Counted from the first letter of the stretch, positions 36,756 to 45,973 are shown. The stretch is DNA of 64,000 bases from Bifidobacterium subtile (GCF_000741775.1 NZ_JGZR01000003.1:62001-126000); one strand, 5' to 3'. Notes: generated from the sequence alone by a model not told the origin. Numbers and translations: made by a program.

Positions 36756-37190
36756 ATGGCCACGCAGAAAACGCAACCGACCGACGCAAACGTCGATGAA
36801 TTCCTTGATGCCGCGATCCCTGCAAGGCGTCGGGAAGACGGGCACGCACTTGCCGAAATCTTTCATGAGGTCACTGGCGTCGATCCAGTGATGTGGGGAC
36901 CATCGATTGTGGGGTACGGAAGCTACCGCTATATTTCCTCAGCGAACCCTCACAATCGCGGTATATGGCCCAAAGTCGGGTTCTCGCCACGCAAGGCGCA
37001 GCTTTCGCTCTACGGCCTCAAGGATATGCCCGCCGGCGCCGAGCTGCTGCCGAAACTCGGCGCATACACCGAAGGCGCGGGCTGCGTCTACGTGAAGAAG
37101 CTCGACGATATCGATCTATCTGTGCTCCGCGAACTCATCGCCATCGCATGGACCCGCGAAGATGATCCGGAGCCTGAGTCTGTGAGCTGA
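36756..37190 (+). CDS. DUF1801 family protein (YdhG-like)
   Basis: The length is 144 residues. The family core is VDEFLDAAIPARRREDGHALAEIFHEVTGVDPVMWGPSIVGYGSYRY, with GFSPRKAQLSLYG and LGAYTEGAGCVYVKKLDDIDLSVLRELI. Such proteins are small and cytoplasmic, with no proven reaction. GGAGG eight bases before the ATG overlaps the end of the upstream regulator gene, so both are read from one transcript. Confidence 0.85.
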   Translation: MATQKTQPTDANVDEFLDAAIPARRREDGHALAEIFHEVTGVDPVMWGPSIVGYGSYRYISSANPHNRGIWPKVGFSPRKAQLSLYGLKDMPAGAELLPKLGAYTEGAGCVYVKKLDDIDLSVLRELIAIAWTREDDPEPESVS

Positions 37191-37236
37191 GTCTGTGCGC
37201 TGACGATCCACAATCGGCGTTCGGCGTACATAACTG

Positions 37237-37680
37237 TCAGCCAGCAACCTCATTGTTTTCAGCATCATCGGCAACAAGCTCGATTTTGAAGCGCTCCGAG
37301 TTCTCCATATACGCGACGTGCCAGTCCTCGCCGCCAGCAAATGGATGGCGGTCTTCATACAAATGCCTCCAGCCGTGCGAAGGCCCCTTCTGCCACAACT
37401 GATCAACATCGCCGCGGCTTCCGGCATGGAAGGCAAAATGGCTGAGCCCCGGACGCCGCCGATCATTCGAACCGGTCAGCCGGGTCGAAGCGACGACGAT
37501 ATACGTGTCTCCTGATTTCCAACTGCGACCCTCATCCCAGCACTGGTAAGGAACCCAACCAAGTGCCTCGAGTAGCCAGCCCCATTCACCAATGGCAGGA
37601 GCAAGGTCACGAACCTGGATTTCGACATGGTTCAACGTTCCTCGCATACACAAGCTCTTATCGTCCTTATCGTCAGTCAC
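37237..37680 (-). CDS. Glyoxalase/bleomycin-resistance (VOC) family protein
   Basis: The VOC fold has two beta-alpha-beta-beta-beta halves: LNHVEIQVRDLAPAIGEWGWLLEALGW, then LSHFAFHAGSRGDVDQLWQKG and NSERFKIELVADD. Metal ligands would be the His in NHVEI, the His in SHFAF and the Glu in KIELV. Substrate unknown. The start overlaps the stop of the upstream HIT gene by four bases. Confidence 0.82.
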   Translation of the reverse strand: MTDDKDDKSLCMRGTLNHVEIQVRDLAPAIGEWGWLLEALGWVPYQCWDEGRSWKSGDTYIVVASTRLTGSNDRRRPGLSHFAFHAGSRGDVDQLWQKGPSHGWRHLYEDRHPFAGGEDWHVAYMENSERFKIELVADDAENNEVAG

Positions 37681-38078
37681 ATCATCCTCAAGGTTTGGTA
37701 GATGGCATTTGCGTCATGGCGGGCTCCATCAAATGCTGGCCATGTCGCCACGCCGTCTCCGGATTTGCGCGGGATGATATGTATATGCAGATGCGGCACG
37801 GATTGCCCGGCATCCTTCCCGCTGGCGTTAAGCAGATTCACCGCACTATATCCGCAATCGGACACGACATGATTGCTTACAAGCCTGACAGTGCGCATCA
37901 GTCGGGCAACCTCCACGTCAGGGCAATCGAGAATGCTCTCATAATGCCGTTTGGTAATCGCAAGCATGTGTCCATCCACATCGTTAGCAGTATCCATGAA
38001 AACCATGGTGTCGGCGTCTTCAAACACTTTCAGGCAAGGAGAATCCCCTGCCGCAATCGAACAAAACACGCAGACCAT
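37677..38078 (-). CDS. HIT-family nucleotide hydrolase
   Basis: This is a histidine-triad hydrolase of nucleoside phosphoramidates or dinucleotides, 133 residues long. The N-terminal CVFCSIAAGDSPCLKVFED is followed by the triad HLHIHIIPR. The segment SVPHLHIHIIPR with NLLNASGKDAGQ is typical of the Hint branch. The first cysteine pair (CVFC) could hold zinc. It is coupled to the downstream VOC gene. Confidence 0.9.
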   Translation of the reverse strand: MVCVFCSIAAGDSPCLKVFEDADTMVFMDTANDVDGHMLAITKRHYESILDCPDVEVARLMRTVRLVSNHVVSDCGYSAVNLLNASGKDAGQSVPHLHIHIIPRKSGDGVATWPAFDGARHDANAIYQTLRMM

Positions 38079-38151
38079 GCTCGTTATCGCCCTTAGTAAC
38101 CCGAAACTGTTCGACCCATCGCAGATGCCAGACTGGGCAATATGGAACGAC

Positions 38152-39246
38152 TCACTTGCTCACGTTGAATTTGAACTCCACGATGTCGCCGTCCTGCATG
38201 ATGTAGTCGCGGCCTTCGAGGCGGAGCTTGCCGGCGTCCTTGATCTTGGTCATGGAGCCTTCGGCGGCTACGAAGTCGTCGTAGGAAACGATTTCGGCCT
38301 TGATGAAGCCTTTTTCGAAGTCGGTGTGGATGACGCCGGCGGCTTGCGGGGCGGTCCAGCCTTGGTGAATCTGCCAGGCGCGGACTTCCTTTTCGCCTGC
38401 GGTCAGGAAGGTCTGCAGGCCGAGCACGTCGAAGCCGACGCGGGCAAGCTGGTCGAGGCCGGATTCGTCCAGTCCGGCGTCGGCGAGCATCTCGCGGGCG
38501 TCGTCCTCGTCAAGCTCGGTCAGGTCTGCCTCGAACTGCGCGTTGAGGAAGATGGCCTTGGCCGGGGCCACAGAGTCAGCGAGCTTCTTCTTGGCGGCGT
38601 CATCTTGCAGCTCGTTGTCATCCACATTGAACACGTAGATGAACGGCTTGGCGGTCATCAAATGCAGGTCGTAGATGGCGTTTTTGTCGATTTTGCCCGC
38701 GGCGGCCGCGTGATCGATGGTTTCGCCGGCTTCGAGAATCGTCTTCGCCTCATTAACGGCGGCGACGTATTCACCGCTGACTTTCTTGCCTCGCAGGTCC
38801 TTTTCGAGCTTCGGCAGCGCGTTCTCGATGGTCTGCAAGTCGGCGAGAATCAGCTCGGTGTTGATGGTGTCGATGTCGTCCGCGGGGTCGACTTTGCCGT
38901 TGACGTGCACGATGTCGTCATCCACGAAGGTGCGCACGACCTCGCAGATCGCGTCCGCCTCGCGGATGTTGGCCAGGAACTTGTTGCCCAGCCCCTCGCC
39001 TTGCGACGCGCCCTTGACGATGCCTGCGATATCGACGAAGGTCACGGTCGCCGGGATGATCTTCTCGGTGTGCACCAGCTTGGCGAGCACTGGCAGACGC
39101 TTGTCGGGCAGCGGCACGATTCCCGTGTTCGGCTCGATGGTGGCGAAGGGGTAATTCTCCGCAAGCACGTTGTTGCGGGTCAAGGCATTAAAAAGAGTCG
39201 ACTTGCCGACGTTGGGCAGGCCGACGATTCCGATAGTTAAAGACAT
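38152..39246 (-). CDS. ychF: Redox-/ribosome-associated ATPase YchF (OLA1 family)
   Basis: This is a universal Obg-related P-loop protein that prefers ATP. It has 364 residues. The P-loop is [16 protein letters not shown], the switch region is [30 protein letters not shown], and the C-terminal TGS domain ends [21 protein letters not shown] precedes the ATG. It stands alone, and two related hairpins lie on its upstream side. Confidence 0.96.
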   Translation of the reverse strand: MSLTIGIVGLPNVGKSTLFNALTRNNVLAENYPFATIEPNTGIVPLPDKRLPVLAKLVHTEKIIPATVTFVDIAGIVKGASQGEGLGNKFLANIREADAICEVVRTFVDDDIVHVNGKVDPADDIDTINTELILADLQTIENALPKLEKDLRGKKVSGEYVAAVNEAKTILEAGETIDHAAAAGKIDKNAIYDLHLMTAKPFIYVFNVDDNELQDDAAKKKLADSVAPAKAIFLNAQFEADLTELDEDDAREMLADAGLDESGLDQLARVGFDVLGLQTFLTAGEKEVRAWQIHQGWTAPQAAGVIHTDFEKGFIKAEIVSYDDFVAAEGSMTKIKDAGKLRLEGRDYIMQDGDIVEFKFNVSK

Positions 39247-39279
39247 GACTTCCAGTCTAGGGGAAACGCTGACATACCA

Positions 39280-39447
39280 GTGCGCACTACTCGTGATGCG
39301 TTGCGAGTAGTGCGCACGAATCTAACACGCACTGGCTGGCCAGCTGACGTGAATCCGCGCAATGGTAACGAGACCATCGATTTTCGCGTCCACATGCATG
39401 TTAATTTCATGCGCACTACGCAAAAGGCTTGGCGCGTAGTGCGCATG
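39280..39447. repeat. Two related stem-loops between ychF and proC
   Basis: The first has arms GTGCGCACTACTCG (39280-39293) and 39304-39317. The second has arms CATGCGCACTACGC (39408-39421) and 39434-39447. Both stems are perfect at 14 bp and share the core TGCGCACTAC; the loops are 10 and 12 bases. The two cores are 129 bases apart. The second ends directly next to the proC stop and could terminate transcripts arriving from ychF promoters. Confidence 0.7.
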
Positions 39448-39449
39448 CA

Positions 39450-40241
39450 CTACCCCTCTATCGCATTAATAGCGTCAATGACACTCCCGCGGAAGCCATC
39501 CTTTTCCAATTGCACGACGCCGCGGATGGTCGAACCGCCAGGCGAGCAGACGGCGTCCTTCATCGCGCCGGGGTGGGTGCCGGTGGCCAGATACAGCGCG
39601 CCGACGCCTTCGGCCATCGCAGCGGCCAGGCGGTAGGCGGTCGCGCGCTGCAGTCCGTGCTGCACGCCAGCGTCACCGAGCGCCTCGATGTACATGGCGG
39701 TAAACGCCGGAGCGCAGCCTGCGATATCGGTGGCGATGCCCAAATGCTCGCTGTCGACGCGCTCGATCTGCGCAATCGGCGAGAAAATCTCCTCGAAAAT
39801 CTTGGCTTCCTCATCGCTGAGCGTATTCGACTCTTCGGTGACCAGAATGCCCTTGCCCACGGCGATGGGCGTGTTCGGAATCGCGCACTGCACATGCGCT
39901 CCGTCGCCCAGCAGCTCGCGGTACTGCTCCAAGCCCCAGCCACCGGCAATGGAGACGATGACCGGCTTGCCGCTCTTGAGCTGTTCGGACACTGGGCCGA
40001 GCACGCCCTCGATCTGATAGGGCTTGACGGCGACGACCACGATATCGGCGGCTTCGACGACTTCGGCGGCATCATGCTTGGCCTGTGCGCCGATGGCCAC
40101 CGCGTTGCGCTCAAGCTTGTCGAAATGGCCGGCGCAGGCCACGATCCGCTCCCCTGGCACCACGCCAGCGTTGACCAGGCCTTGGGCGATGGCCTGGGCC
40201 ATGTTGCCGTATCCGATGAATCCTATAACCGGCTTGTCCAT
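39450..40241 (-). CDS. proC: Pyrroline-5-carboxylate reductase
   Basis: This enzyme carries out the last step of proline synthesis, reducing pyrroline-5-carboxylate with NAD(P)H. The Rossmann start is VIGFIGYGNMAQAIAQGL. The central VVVAVKPYQI and the C-terminal dimer signature TYRLAAAMAEG-like stretch with PGAMKDAVCSPGGSTIRGV are intact. The start is ATG 40241 with AAAGGAATGTAC upstream, giving 263 residues. An open frame to 40265 is not used. Confidence 0.94.
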   Translation of the reverse strand: MDKPVIGFIGYGNMAQAIAQGLVNAGVVPGERIVACAGHFDKLERNAVAIGAQAKHDAAEVVEAADIVVVAVKPYQIEGVLGPVSEQLKSGKPVIVSIAGGWGLEQYRELLGDGAHVQCAIPNTPIAVGKGILVTEESNTLSDEEAKIFEEIFSPIAQIERVDSEHLGIATDIAGCAPAFTAMYIEALGDAGVQHGLQRATAYRLAAAMAEGVGALYLATGTHPGAMKDAVCSPGGSTIRGVVQLEKDGFRGSVIDAINAIEG

Positions 40242-40352
40242 GTACATTCCTTTCGTCGTCCGCATCTGCGTGCGGCGCTGTTCTCCAGTTGTTGCGATTG
40301 TTGTGACGGCTTATTTGACCATGGTAATGCGGACTATGCTAATTACATGTGA

Positions 40353-41750
40353 TCACACGAATAAACCGGCCAGGTCGCCGCGATCAAGCGCCTCGCCATA
40401 GAGCCGCAGAAACACTGTGTCGCCATGCAGGCCATCGTGCTCGAACTCGTTGGTGACCCAGTAATGCGAGCGCCCGATGCGCGACAAGGTGTCGAGCTGC
40501 AGGCCCGAATCGACATACATATCGTCGAAGTAGACCGCCGACTGCAGCGGCACCTCGTTGCGCGCCAACTGCTCTGTGTCGTATATCGTGCCGAAATGCG
40601 TGTCGCCCATGAGTACATCCATCGCAGCGCGGAAGGGCCGCAGCACGCGCTCCTGCTCGAACATCCATGGGAACATCGCCTCGCCAGTGAACAGCAACGG
40701 CCGTTGCTCGGTGCCGAATTCAGGATGCTCGTCGCGCACCTGCTGCGCCGCCCAGTCGATCGGCCGATTCAGCTCGCCGTTAGCATAGATGAACTCCTGC
40801 AGCGGCCAGTAGAGCGGGTTCGACGCCGTGGCCGACTCGACAGCAGCCAGAAACTCGCTCGACAGCGCGGATTCGTCGCCTGGCTCGCCGTCGCCGTCGA
40901 GGAAGGCGCTGTCGAAGATCCAGTGCACACGCTCGAAGCTCGGCTTCATGCCGAAGCTGCCGCCCAAAGTCTGCAATTGTTCGACGCTCAGCGGGTCGCC
41001 GTTGGGCAACACGGGCAGCGTGGATAGCGTTGACTGCGTTATGGCATCGCCGCCACGCCCGAGTCGGTCGGCAACGGCCGCAACCCGCGTGCGATCCTGC
41101 GGATAGCGCTCGTAATATTGCCGCGTTTTGGCGGCCATACGCGGGAAAGTATGCTCATAGACCTCGCGCGCGTCGGCTGGCACATGCGGTATGCCGCCGC
41201 AGGTGAAACTCGCCGCAAGCCCTTGCGGGAACAAGGACAGATAGGTCAGCGTCAGGAATCCGCCATAGCTCTGGCCGAGCGTCACCCAAGGCGCAGCGTC
41301 GAATTCGGCGCGCCGCAGATGCTCGAAATCGCGCACGATCGAATCGGCCAAAAAGTGCTTGAGATACGCCGCCTGGTCTTCGGGCCGCTCGAAACGGGCC
41401 ATGACCTGCGCATTGACATGCGAGGAGCGCCCTGTGCCGCGCTGATCGGGCAAAACGACGCGGAAATGCTTGATCGCTTCAGCTATCCAACCGTCGCTTG
41501 AAGGGCTGAGCGGCCTCGGCCCTGCTCCGCCCGGGCCGCCTTGCAAGTAGATCAGCAGCGGCAGATCGGCATCGTGCGCATGCTCAGGCGCACTGAGCAC
41601 ACGGTAGAACAGCGCGAGAGAATCCACCGATCGCTTCGCCACCGCGAGGACTGGAAGCCCCGGCGTTTTGCCGGACCAGTCGAGCGGCACCGCGATCGAA
41701 TGCTCCTCGATATGTAGCCCCGGAACGTAATACTCATGCAGCAGCGTCAT
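40353..41750 (-). CDS. Proline iminopeptidase-like alpha/beta hydrolase (S33)
   Basis: The cytoplasmic peptidase has 465 residues. The oxyanion-hole segment LLIYLQGGPGGAGPRPL, DQRGTGRSS and the nucleophile elbow TLGQSYGGFLTLTYLS are those of prolyl aminopeptidases. The acid and histidine lie in the last third (DMYVDSGLQL and EHDGLHGDTVF are candidates). GGAGAGACGGGAGAG precedes the ATG. It would free N-terminal proline from peptides; its place next to proC may be coincidental. Confidence 0.88.
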   Translation of the reverse strand: MTLLHEYYVPGLHIEEHSIAVPLDWSGKTPGLPVLAVAKRSVDSLALFYRVLSAPEHAHDADLPLLIYLQGGPGGAGPRPLSPSSDGWIAEAIKHFRVVLPDQRGTGRSSHVNAQVMARFERPEDQAAYLKHFLADSIVRDFEHLRRAEFDAAPWVTLGQSYGGFLTLTYLSLFPQGLAASFTCGGIPHVPADAREVYEHTFPRMAAKTRQYYERYPQDRTRVAAVADRLGRGGDAITQSTLSTLPVLPNGDPLSVEQLQTLGGSFGMKPSFERVHWIFDSAFLDGDGEPGDESALSSEFLAAVESATASNPLYWPLQEFIYANGELNRPIDWAAQQVRDEHPEFGTEQRPLLFTGEAMFPWMFEQERVLRPFRAAMDVLMGDTHFGTIYDTEQLARNEVPLQSAVYFDDMYVDSGLQLDTLSRIGRSHYWVTNEFEHDGLHGDTVFLRLYGEALDRGDLAGLFV

Positions 41751-41993
41751 CGTTCTCTCCCGTCTCTCCCATCAGCACAAGCCGTATCGCCTTATTGTAA
41801 AGCCAACGTATTCACGAGCCTACCTGCAGGCTGCTGCAACCGCGTATCTGCCCATCCGCAGCTCGCCGCAGCCTTACCACAGCGTCGCCACAGCCATAAT
41901 TTTCATTCGACGCACAGCCACCCGTCCACACACCTCCCAGCATCATCCGCCAGCACGATAGCCTTGTGCTTCCGCACGCGTTAGCCTTGAAGC

Positions 41994-44654
41994 ATGAACT
42001 CAGCTTCACGATTCGGCGCATGGTGCCGGCGGTACATCCGCCCATCCGACGTCGTGCTCGCGCTGGGCTGTCTGCTCACCATCGGCATCAGCGGGTCGCT
42101 GTCCGATACGACGGGTCTCTTGGCCTTTTACGGGCAGACCGCCCAAGCGCTGTGGGGACTTGCGCTCATGGTCCCTGCGCTGTTTCGTCGATGGCGCCCG
42201 CAGGCCGCCGCCATCGCTTTCGTCGCGATCTGTGCCGTGCAACTCATAGCTGGCCCGGCGGTAGTGCTCAGCGACGCACTGGCGATGGTCATGCTCTATT
42301 CGGCGATCGTTTACGGCAGGCCAGAAAATACGCGGCGCTTCATTGTGCTGGCTCTCATCATGGGCGCCTTGGCGGCACTGGTGATGGCATGGTCGACCAT
42401 CGGCCCGCTGCACAGCGCTCCCACGCGCTCCTGCTTGGCCAAGGGCACGATAAACTGCCTGAGACCATTTGCGCTGACCGCGGCGGCGGCGGCTGCAGGG
42501 ATACTCATATGCCTTGGTTCGACCATCATCATCGCCTACTGGACTCGGGCGCGGCTCGCCACGGTCCGCCTGCTGCAGGAACGCAACGCCTCCATCGAGG
42601 CGCGAGAAGGCGAGGAACGGCGCATCGCCGCGCTTGCCGAGCGTGCCCGCATCGCCCGCGACATGCACGACGTGGTGGCGCATACGCTCTCGATCATCAT
42701 CGTGCAATCAGACGGCGGACGCTACGCCGGCACCCATGATCCGGCCGTCGCGCGTTCGACCATGGAGACCATACGCCATGAATCGGAGCACGCGCTGCAT
42801 GACATGCGGCGGGTTCTCGGAGCGCTTGGCGGGTCTGCGCATGCTGATTACAGCGATATCGGCACCCTGTTGACTCAGGCGAGAGCGGCCTCGCCGGACT
42901 GTCGTTTCGCGCGGCGGATTACGGGAATGCCAGCAGCTGAGAGGCTCGATGCCACGGCGAGCGTCGCCTTGTATCACGCCGTCCAGGAATCGCTGACGAA
43001 TATCCGCAAATACGCCGGGCCGAAGGTCAATGTGCTCGCCACCGAGGCATGGGACGAATCGGGCGTGCACGTAACCGTCAGCGATGACGGGCGTGGCGCA
43101 GGAGCCGCACTCGACGGGCATGCGAGCGGCTATGGACTGGTCGGCATGCGCGAGCGCATCGAGGCGGCGCACGGCACGCTTTCGGCGGGGCCGCAGCTCG
43201 GCGGCGGTTTCGCCGTGCACGCGTTTGTGCCGTACGCCGGTTATACCGTCGCTCAGAGTGTTGTAAGTGGCGTCGAAACCGGCAATTCGAACATCGCGAG
43301 CCATTCATATGATTCCGATGACGCACACGGATTCCCGAACCCCGCTTTCGGAAAAAGCCACAGCGAATTCGGCGATATTCCAAGCTCTGAGACGCAGAGG
43401 ACATACGCCAGAACCTTCGCCGATGGCAGCGGCGATGCTGGCGATGACCAGCCGCACGCTTTCAGCGGCACACCCGGCGACGTTCCTCCAAACGCTGGCA
43501 CGAGCAGTGAAGCCAGAGACAGCCATATCGCTTATGGCACCGGCAATGGCAATAGCAATATGCGTCCTCGCGAACCGGATTTTTCGATTGTGCTCAAAAC
43601 AAGGCTCAGCGACATCACGCATATGCTGCGCTCCAAGCCTATAGGTCAGGCCTCGTCCCAGGAGGAGGGGCGTTTTAACTGGGTCGAGCGGCTGTCGCGG
43701 TGGACCGAACGGCATTATCTGCTGATCGATATCGTCATTATGCTGTGTCTGATCGTGTTCTCATGCGCAGGCGATTCTACCGCCTCCCTCCGTTACCCCG
43801 ACGAAAGCATGATGCTCTCACGAACGCTGAGCATCGTAAACCTTCTGCCGTTGGCCCTACGACGTCAGGCTCCGGAATTCAGCGCGGCCTGCGTAGCGAT
43901 TTTCTCGGCGCTGCAACTGGCGCTCTACGCGCCTCTGCTGACCTCGAATATGTTCGCGCTGCTTTCGCTGTATTCGGTCGTCGTCTACGGCCGCGCACGC
44001 CGATGGGTATGGGCTGCGGTGCTGATCAATGTCGTGCTGTTTGGCGTGAAAATAGCCACTTTTTCCAGCGGTTACGAATCGATTGCCGATGTGCTGCTGG
44101 GCATCCGCGCCGGCAGCCGTTCCAACGGTTCATCGTGGGAGCCGCTGGCAGCCGGCGGCGGCTCCGCCATCGTTCTGGCCATGCTGTGCGCGGGAGTCAT
44201 CGCGCTGGGACTCTGGGTGCGCGCCAGCGGCTCGAACGCCTTGGTGCTGCGTTCGCGCGAAGAGGCTCTGCGCGCCGAGCGCGAGCAGCAGAAGATCCTG
44301 GCGGCCAACCTCGAGCGCGACCGCATCAGCGCGTCCATTCAGGCCGAAGTCACGCATACCCTGACCGGCGTGATCGATCAGGCGGTCGCGGGGCTGCGGA
44401 TGCTGGATGACCTTGAATCGCGCGGCGAGCGGCCCTCGCCGCAGGACCTGGCCTCGGCATTCGAGGATATTGGGGCGCGCGGGCGTTCAGCACTTGCCGA
44501 TATGCGTCAACTGCTTGGCGTGCTGCGCGAGACCGGGTTCAGCGATGCTATGCATGGCGGTGCCGCTCATGGCGAGTCCAGCGATCATGACATGCAGCTC
44601 AAGCCCGCAAAGAATCTGGACGAGCAGTTCCAAACGACTGCGCGCACGGCTTAG
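41994..44654 (+). CDS. Histidine kinase of the NarL-type (HisKA_3) family with a second, degenerate kinase module
   Basis: This is an 886-residue membrane protein with a duplicated plan. The first module has several N-terminal membrane helices (to about residue 190), the dimerisation/phosphotransfer segment ERARIARDMHDVVAHTLS with His225, and an HATPase domain (NIRKYAGPKVNVL, DDGRGAG, GYGLVGMRERIEA). A polar linker (about 420-570) leads to a second set of helices (about 580-760) and a second dimerisation segment, ERDRISASIQAEVTHTLT. There the histidine is Gln783, and no ATPase domain follows. The second half therefore looks like a sensor or dimerisation element. No response regulator adjoins; one is at 50.5 kb. 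Confidence 0.85.
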   Translation: MNSASRFGAWCRRYIRPSDVVLALGCLLTIGISGSLSDTTGLLAFYGQTAQALWGLALMVPALFRRWRPQAAAIAFVAICAVQLIAGPAVVLSDALAMVMLYSAIVYGRPENTRRFIVLALIMGALAALVMAWSTIGPLHSAPTRSCLAKGTINCLRPFALTAAAAAAGILICLGSTIIIAYWTRARLATVRLLQERNASIEAREGEERRIAALAERARIARDMHDVVAHTLSIIIVQSDGGRYAGTHDPAVARSTMETIRHESEHALHDMRRVLGALGGSAHADYSDIGTLLTQARAASPDCRFARRITGMPAAERLDATASVALYHAVQESLTNIRKYAGPKVNVLATEAWDESGVHVTVSDDGRGAGAALDGHASGYGLVGMRERIEAAHGTLSAGPQLGGGFAVHAFVPYAGYTVAQSVVSGVETGNSNIASHSYDSDDAHGFPNPAFGKSHSEFGDIPSSETQRTYARTFADGSGDAGDDQPHAFSGTPGDVPPNAGTSSEARDSHIAYGTGNGNSNMRPREPDFSIVLKTRLSDITHMLRSKPIGQASSQEEGRFNWVERLSRWTERHYLLIDIVIMLCLIVFSCAGDSTASLRYPDESMMLSRTLSIVNLLPLALRRQAPEFSAACVAIFSALQLALYAPLLTSNMFALLSLYSVVVYGRARRWVWAAVLINVVLFGVKIATFSSGYESIADVLLGIRAGSRSNGSSWEPLAAGGGSAIVLAMLCAGVIALGLWVRASGSNALVLRSREEALRAEREQQKILAANLERDRISASIQAEVTHTLTGVIDQAVAGLRMLDDLESRGERPSPQDLASAFEDIGARGRSALADMRQLLGVLRETGFSDAMHGGAAHGESSDHDMQLKPAKNLDEQFQTTARTA

Positions 44655-44698
44655 CCTATGTCTGCCTGCGTCTTCAGTCAATCGTGCCACCAGTATGG

Positions 44699-44726
44699 TT
44701 CATTGCATACGATTCATTGCATACGG
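44699..44726. repeat. 14-bp tandem duplication
   Basis: TTCATTGCATACG plus one base occurs twice in a row (44699-44712 and 44713-44726), just after the kinase stop codon. It is a recent-looking duplication with no evident role. Confidence 0.6.
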
Positions 44727-44834
44727 CACCCGCCGCAGAATCTCAATCACTCAATCAGGAGCTCGCGGCCGCTCACTGGAGTCGGTTGCTCGCTGAGCCC
44801 CTTAAGGTCACTGAACCTACTGAAATCACTAAGC

Positions 44835-45680
44835 TCACTGCGGAGATACGCTAAGCTCTTCCTTCTGCTCCTGCTGCTGCGCGGCAAGCGCACGCAACGT
44901 GACCTCGTGCGCGTCTTCGCAGACTATAGCGCCTGGGTCGGCGATCGCGCGGATGATGTCGCGGCAGCGGCAGTCGCCATCGGCGTCGACATGACGTGCC
45001 ATGCAGCCGGCGCCGACCATCGGAAGCTCAGGCACATGCATGGCCTCGCAGATCAGGCGCGACACTACGGCACCCGTGGACCGGGCGTCGAACACCCCGT
45101 CCTCTTCGCTGGTGCCGGCCAGGCAGAGCGGCTCGTCGTCGAAGAAACGCTCCTCGAATTCGTCGAGTCCTACAGCATTGGCGATAGTGGCGATGCGCAT
45201 GCCCGCTCCCCATTCGTTCAAGCTGAGCAAATCGTCAAGATACTGCGCGACTGGCGTGCCTTCGACGCCTATTGGCAGCGCGATGAGCACAATGCCGGAG
45301 CGGCCGCTCAGCTGTTCGAGCATTCTGGCGGCGTCATGTTTGACGGTGCAGGTCAGGCAGCAGTCGCTCACCGGGCACACCTGCGTGTCTGCGCTGCGCA
45401 GCCCGGTATCGCCTCCCGGCATGCTCACGATACGCAGCACCTCCATGTCGGAGACCGGCTGCCCGGGTTCGGCGCACTCGATCTCATCGGGGGCGTCTGC
45501 GCTGACACGCACATCGTATGTGATGCCATACGCGGCTTCGCAGGTGTCCATCAGCGAAAACGCCACGGAGTCCAGCGAGAGACGATCCGCACCCGTAAGC
45601 AGCACAATATCCAAGGCTGCCGTTTGCGCTGGATTGCCATTGCGCGATGCTTCTGGGCGCGATACCAAGGAATCAGACAT
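44835..45680 (-). CDS. CobW/COG0523-like protein lacking a P-loop, in a zinc-starvation cluster
   Basis: This 281-residue protein keeps the CobW-type landmarks. There is an N-terminal DIVLLTGADRLSLDSVAFSL where a P-loop would stand, the cysteine motif CCLTCTVKHDAARMLEQL (family CxCC region), and GVEGTPVAQYLDDLL after it. The P-loop lysine is gone, so GTP hydrolysis as in normal family members is doubtful. It is divergent from a run of zinc-free ribosomal proteins across a Zur-like box, which links it to zinc allocation. The ATG follows GAAGGGATGTC. Function inferred from context. Confidence 0.7.
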   Translation of the reverse strand: MSDSLVSRPEASRNGNPAQTAALDIVLLTGADRLSLDSVAFSLMDTCEAAYGITYDVRVSADAPDEIECAEPGQPVSDMEVLRIVSMPGGDTGLRSADTQVCPVSDCCLTCTVKHDAARMLEQLSGRSGIVLIALPIGVEGTPVAQYLDDLLSLNEWGAGMRIATIANAVGLDEFEERFFDDEPLCLAGTSEEDGVFDARSTGAVVSRLICEAMHVPELPMVGAGCMARHVDADGDCRCRDIIRAIADPGAIVCEDAHEVTLRALAAQQQEQKEELSVSPQ

Positions 45681-45699
45681 GACATCCCTTCAACTTGTG

Positions 45700-45720
45700 A
45701 TAACGATTCTCGTTTGTTAT
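45700..45720. promoter_or_regulatory. Zur-like box with overlapping promoter
   Basis: ATAAC (45700-45704) and GTTAT (45716-45720) enclose AACGA (45702-45706) and TCGTT (45710-45714), giving a nested dyad. TTGTGA (45695-45700) and TTATAT (45717-45722) make a promoter for rpmB with a 16-base spacer. It lies between the CobW-like gene and rpmB, both candidates for zinc repression. Confidence 0.65.
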
Positions 45721-45730
45721 ATTGGCAGAC

Positions 45731-45973
45731 ATGACCAAACAATGTCAAATTCAGGGCGCGCATGTCTCAACCGGCAACAACGTATCCCACTCGCATCGCA
45801 AAACCCGCCGCACCTTCAAGCCGAACCTGCAAAGCAAGCGCTACTGGGTGCCTTCCCTGCAGCGTCACGTCACGCTGACCGTAAGTACAAAGGGCATCAA
45901 GACCATCAGCCGCATCGGCATTGAATCGGCCCTTGCCCAGGCGCAGGCCAAGGGTCTCGTCGACCTGAAGTAA
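45731..45973 (+). CDS. rpmB: Ribosomal protein L28, zinc-free paralogue, probably leaderless
   Basis: This 80-residue protein of the large subunit contains the L28 core GNNVSHSHRKTRRTFKPNLQ. Zinc-binding L28 carries cysteine pairs; here only Cys5 remains (CQIQGAH), so the zinc ribbon is lost. The TTATAT element ends only 8 bases before the ATG and there is no ribosome-binding site, so the mRNA is probably leaderless. It heads a run of five more zinc-free ribosomal proteins and would replace the zinc form during zinc shortage. Confidence 0.9.
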   Translation: MTKQCQIQGAHVSTGNNVSHSHRKTRRTFKPNLQSKRYWVPSLQRHVTLTVSTKGIKTISRIGIESALAQAQAKGLVDLK

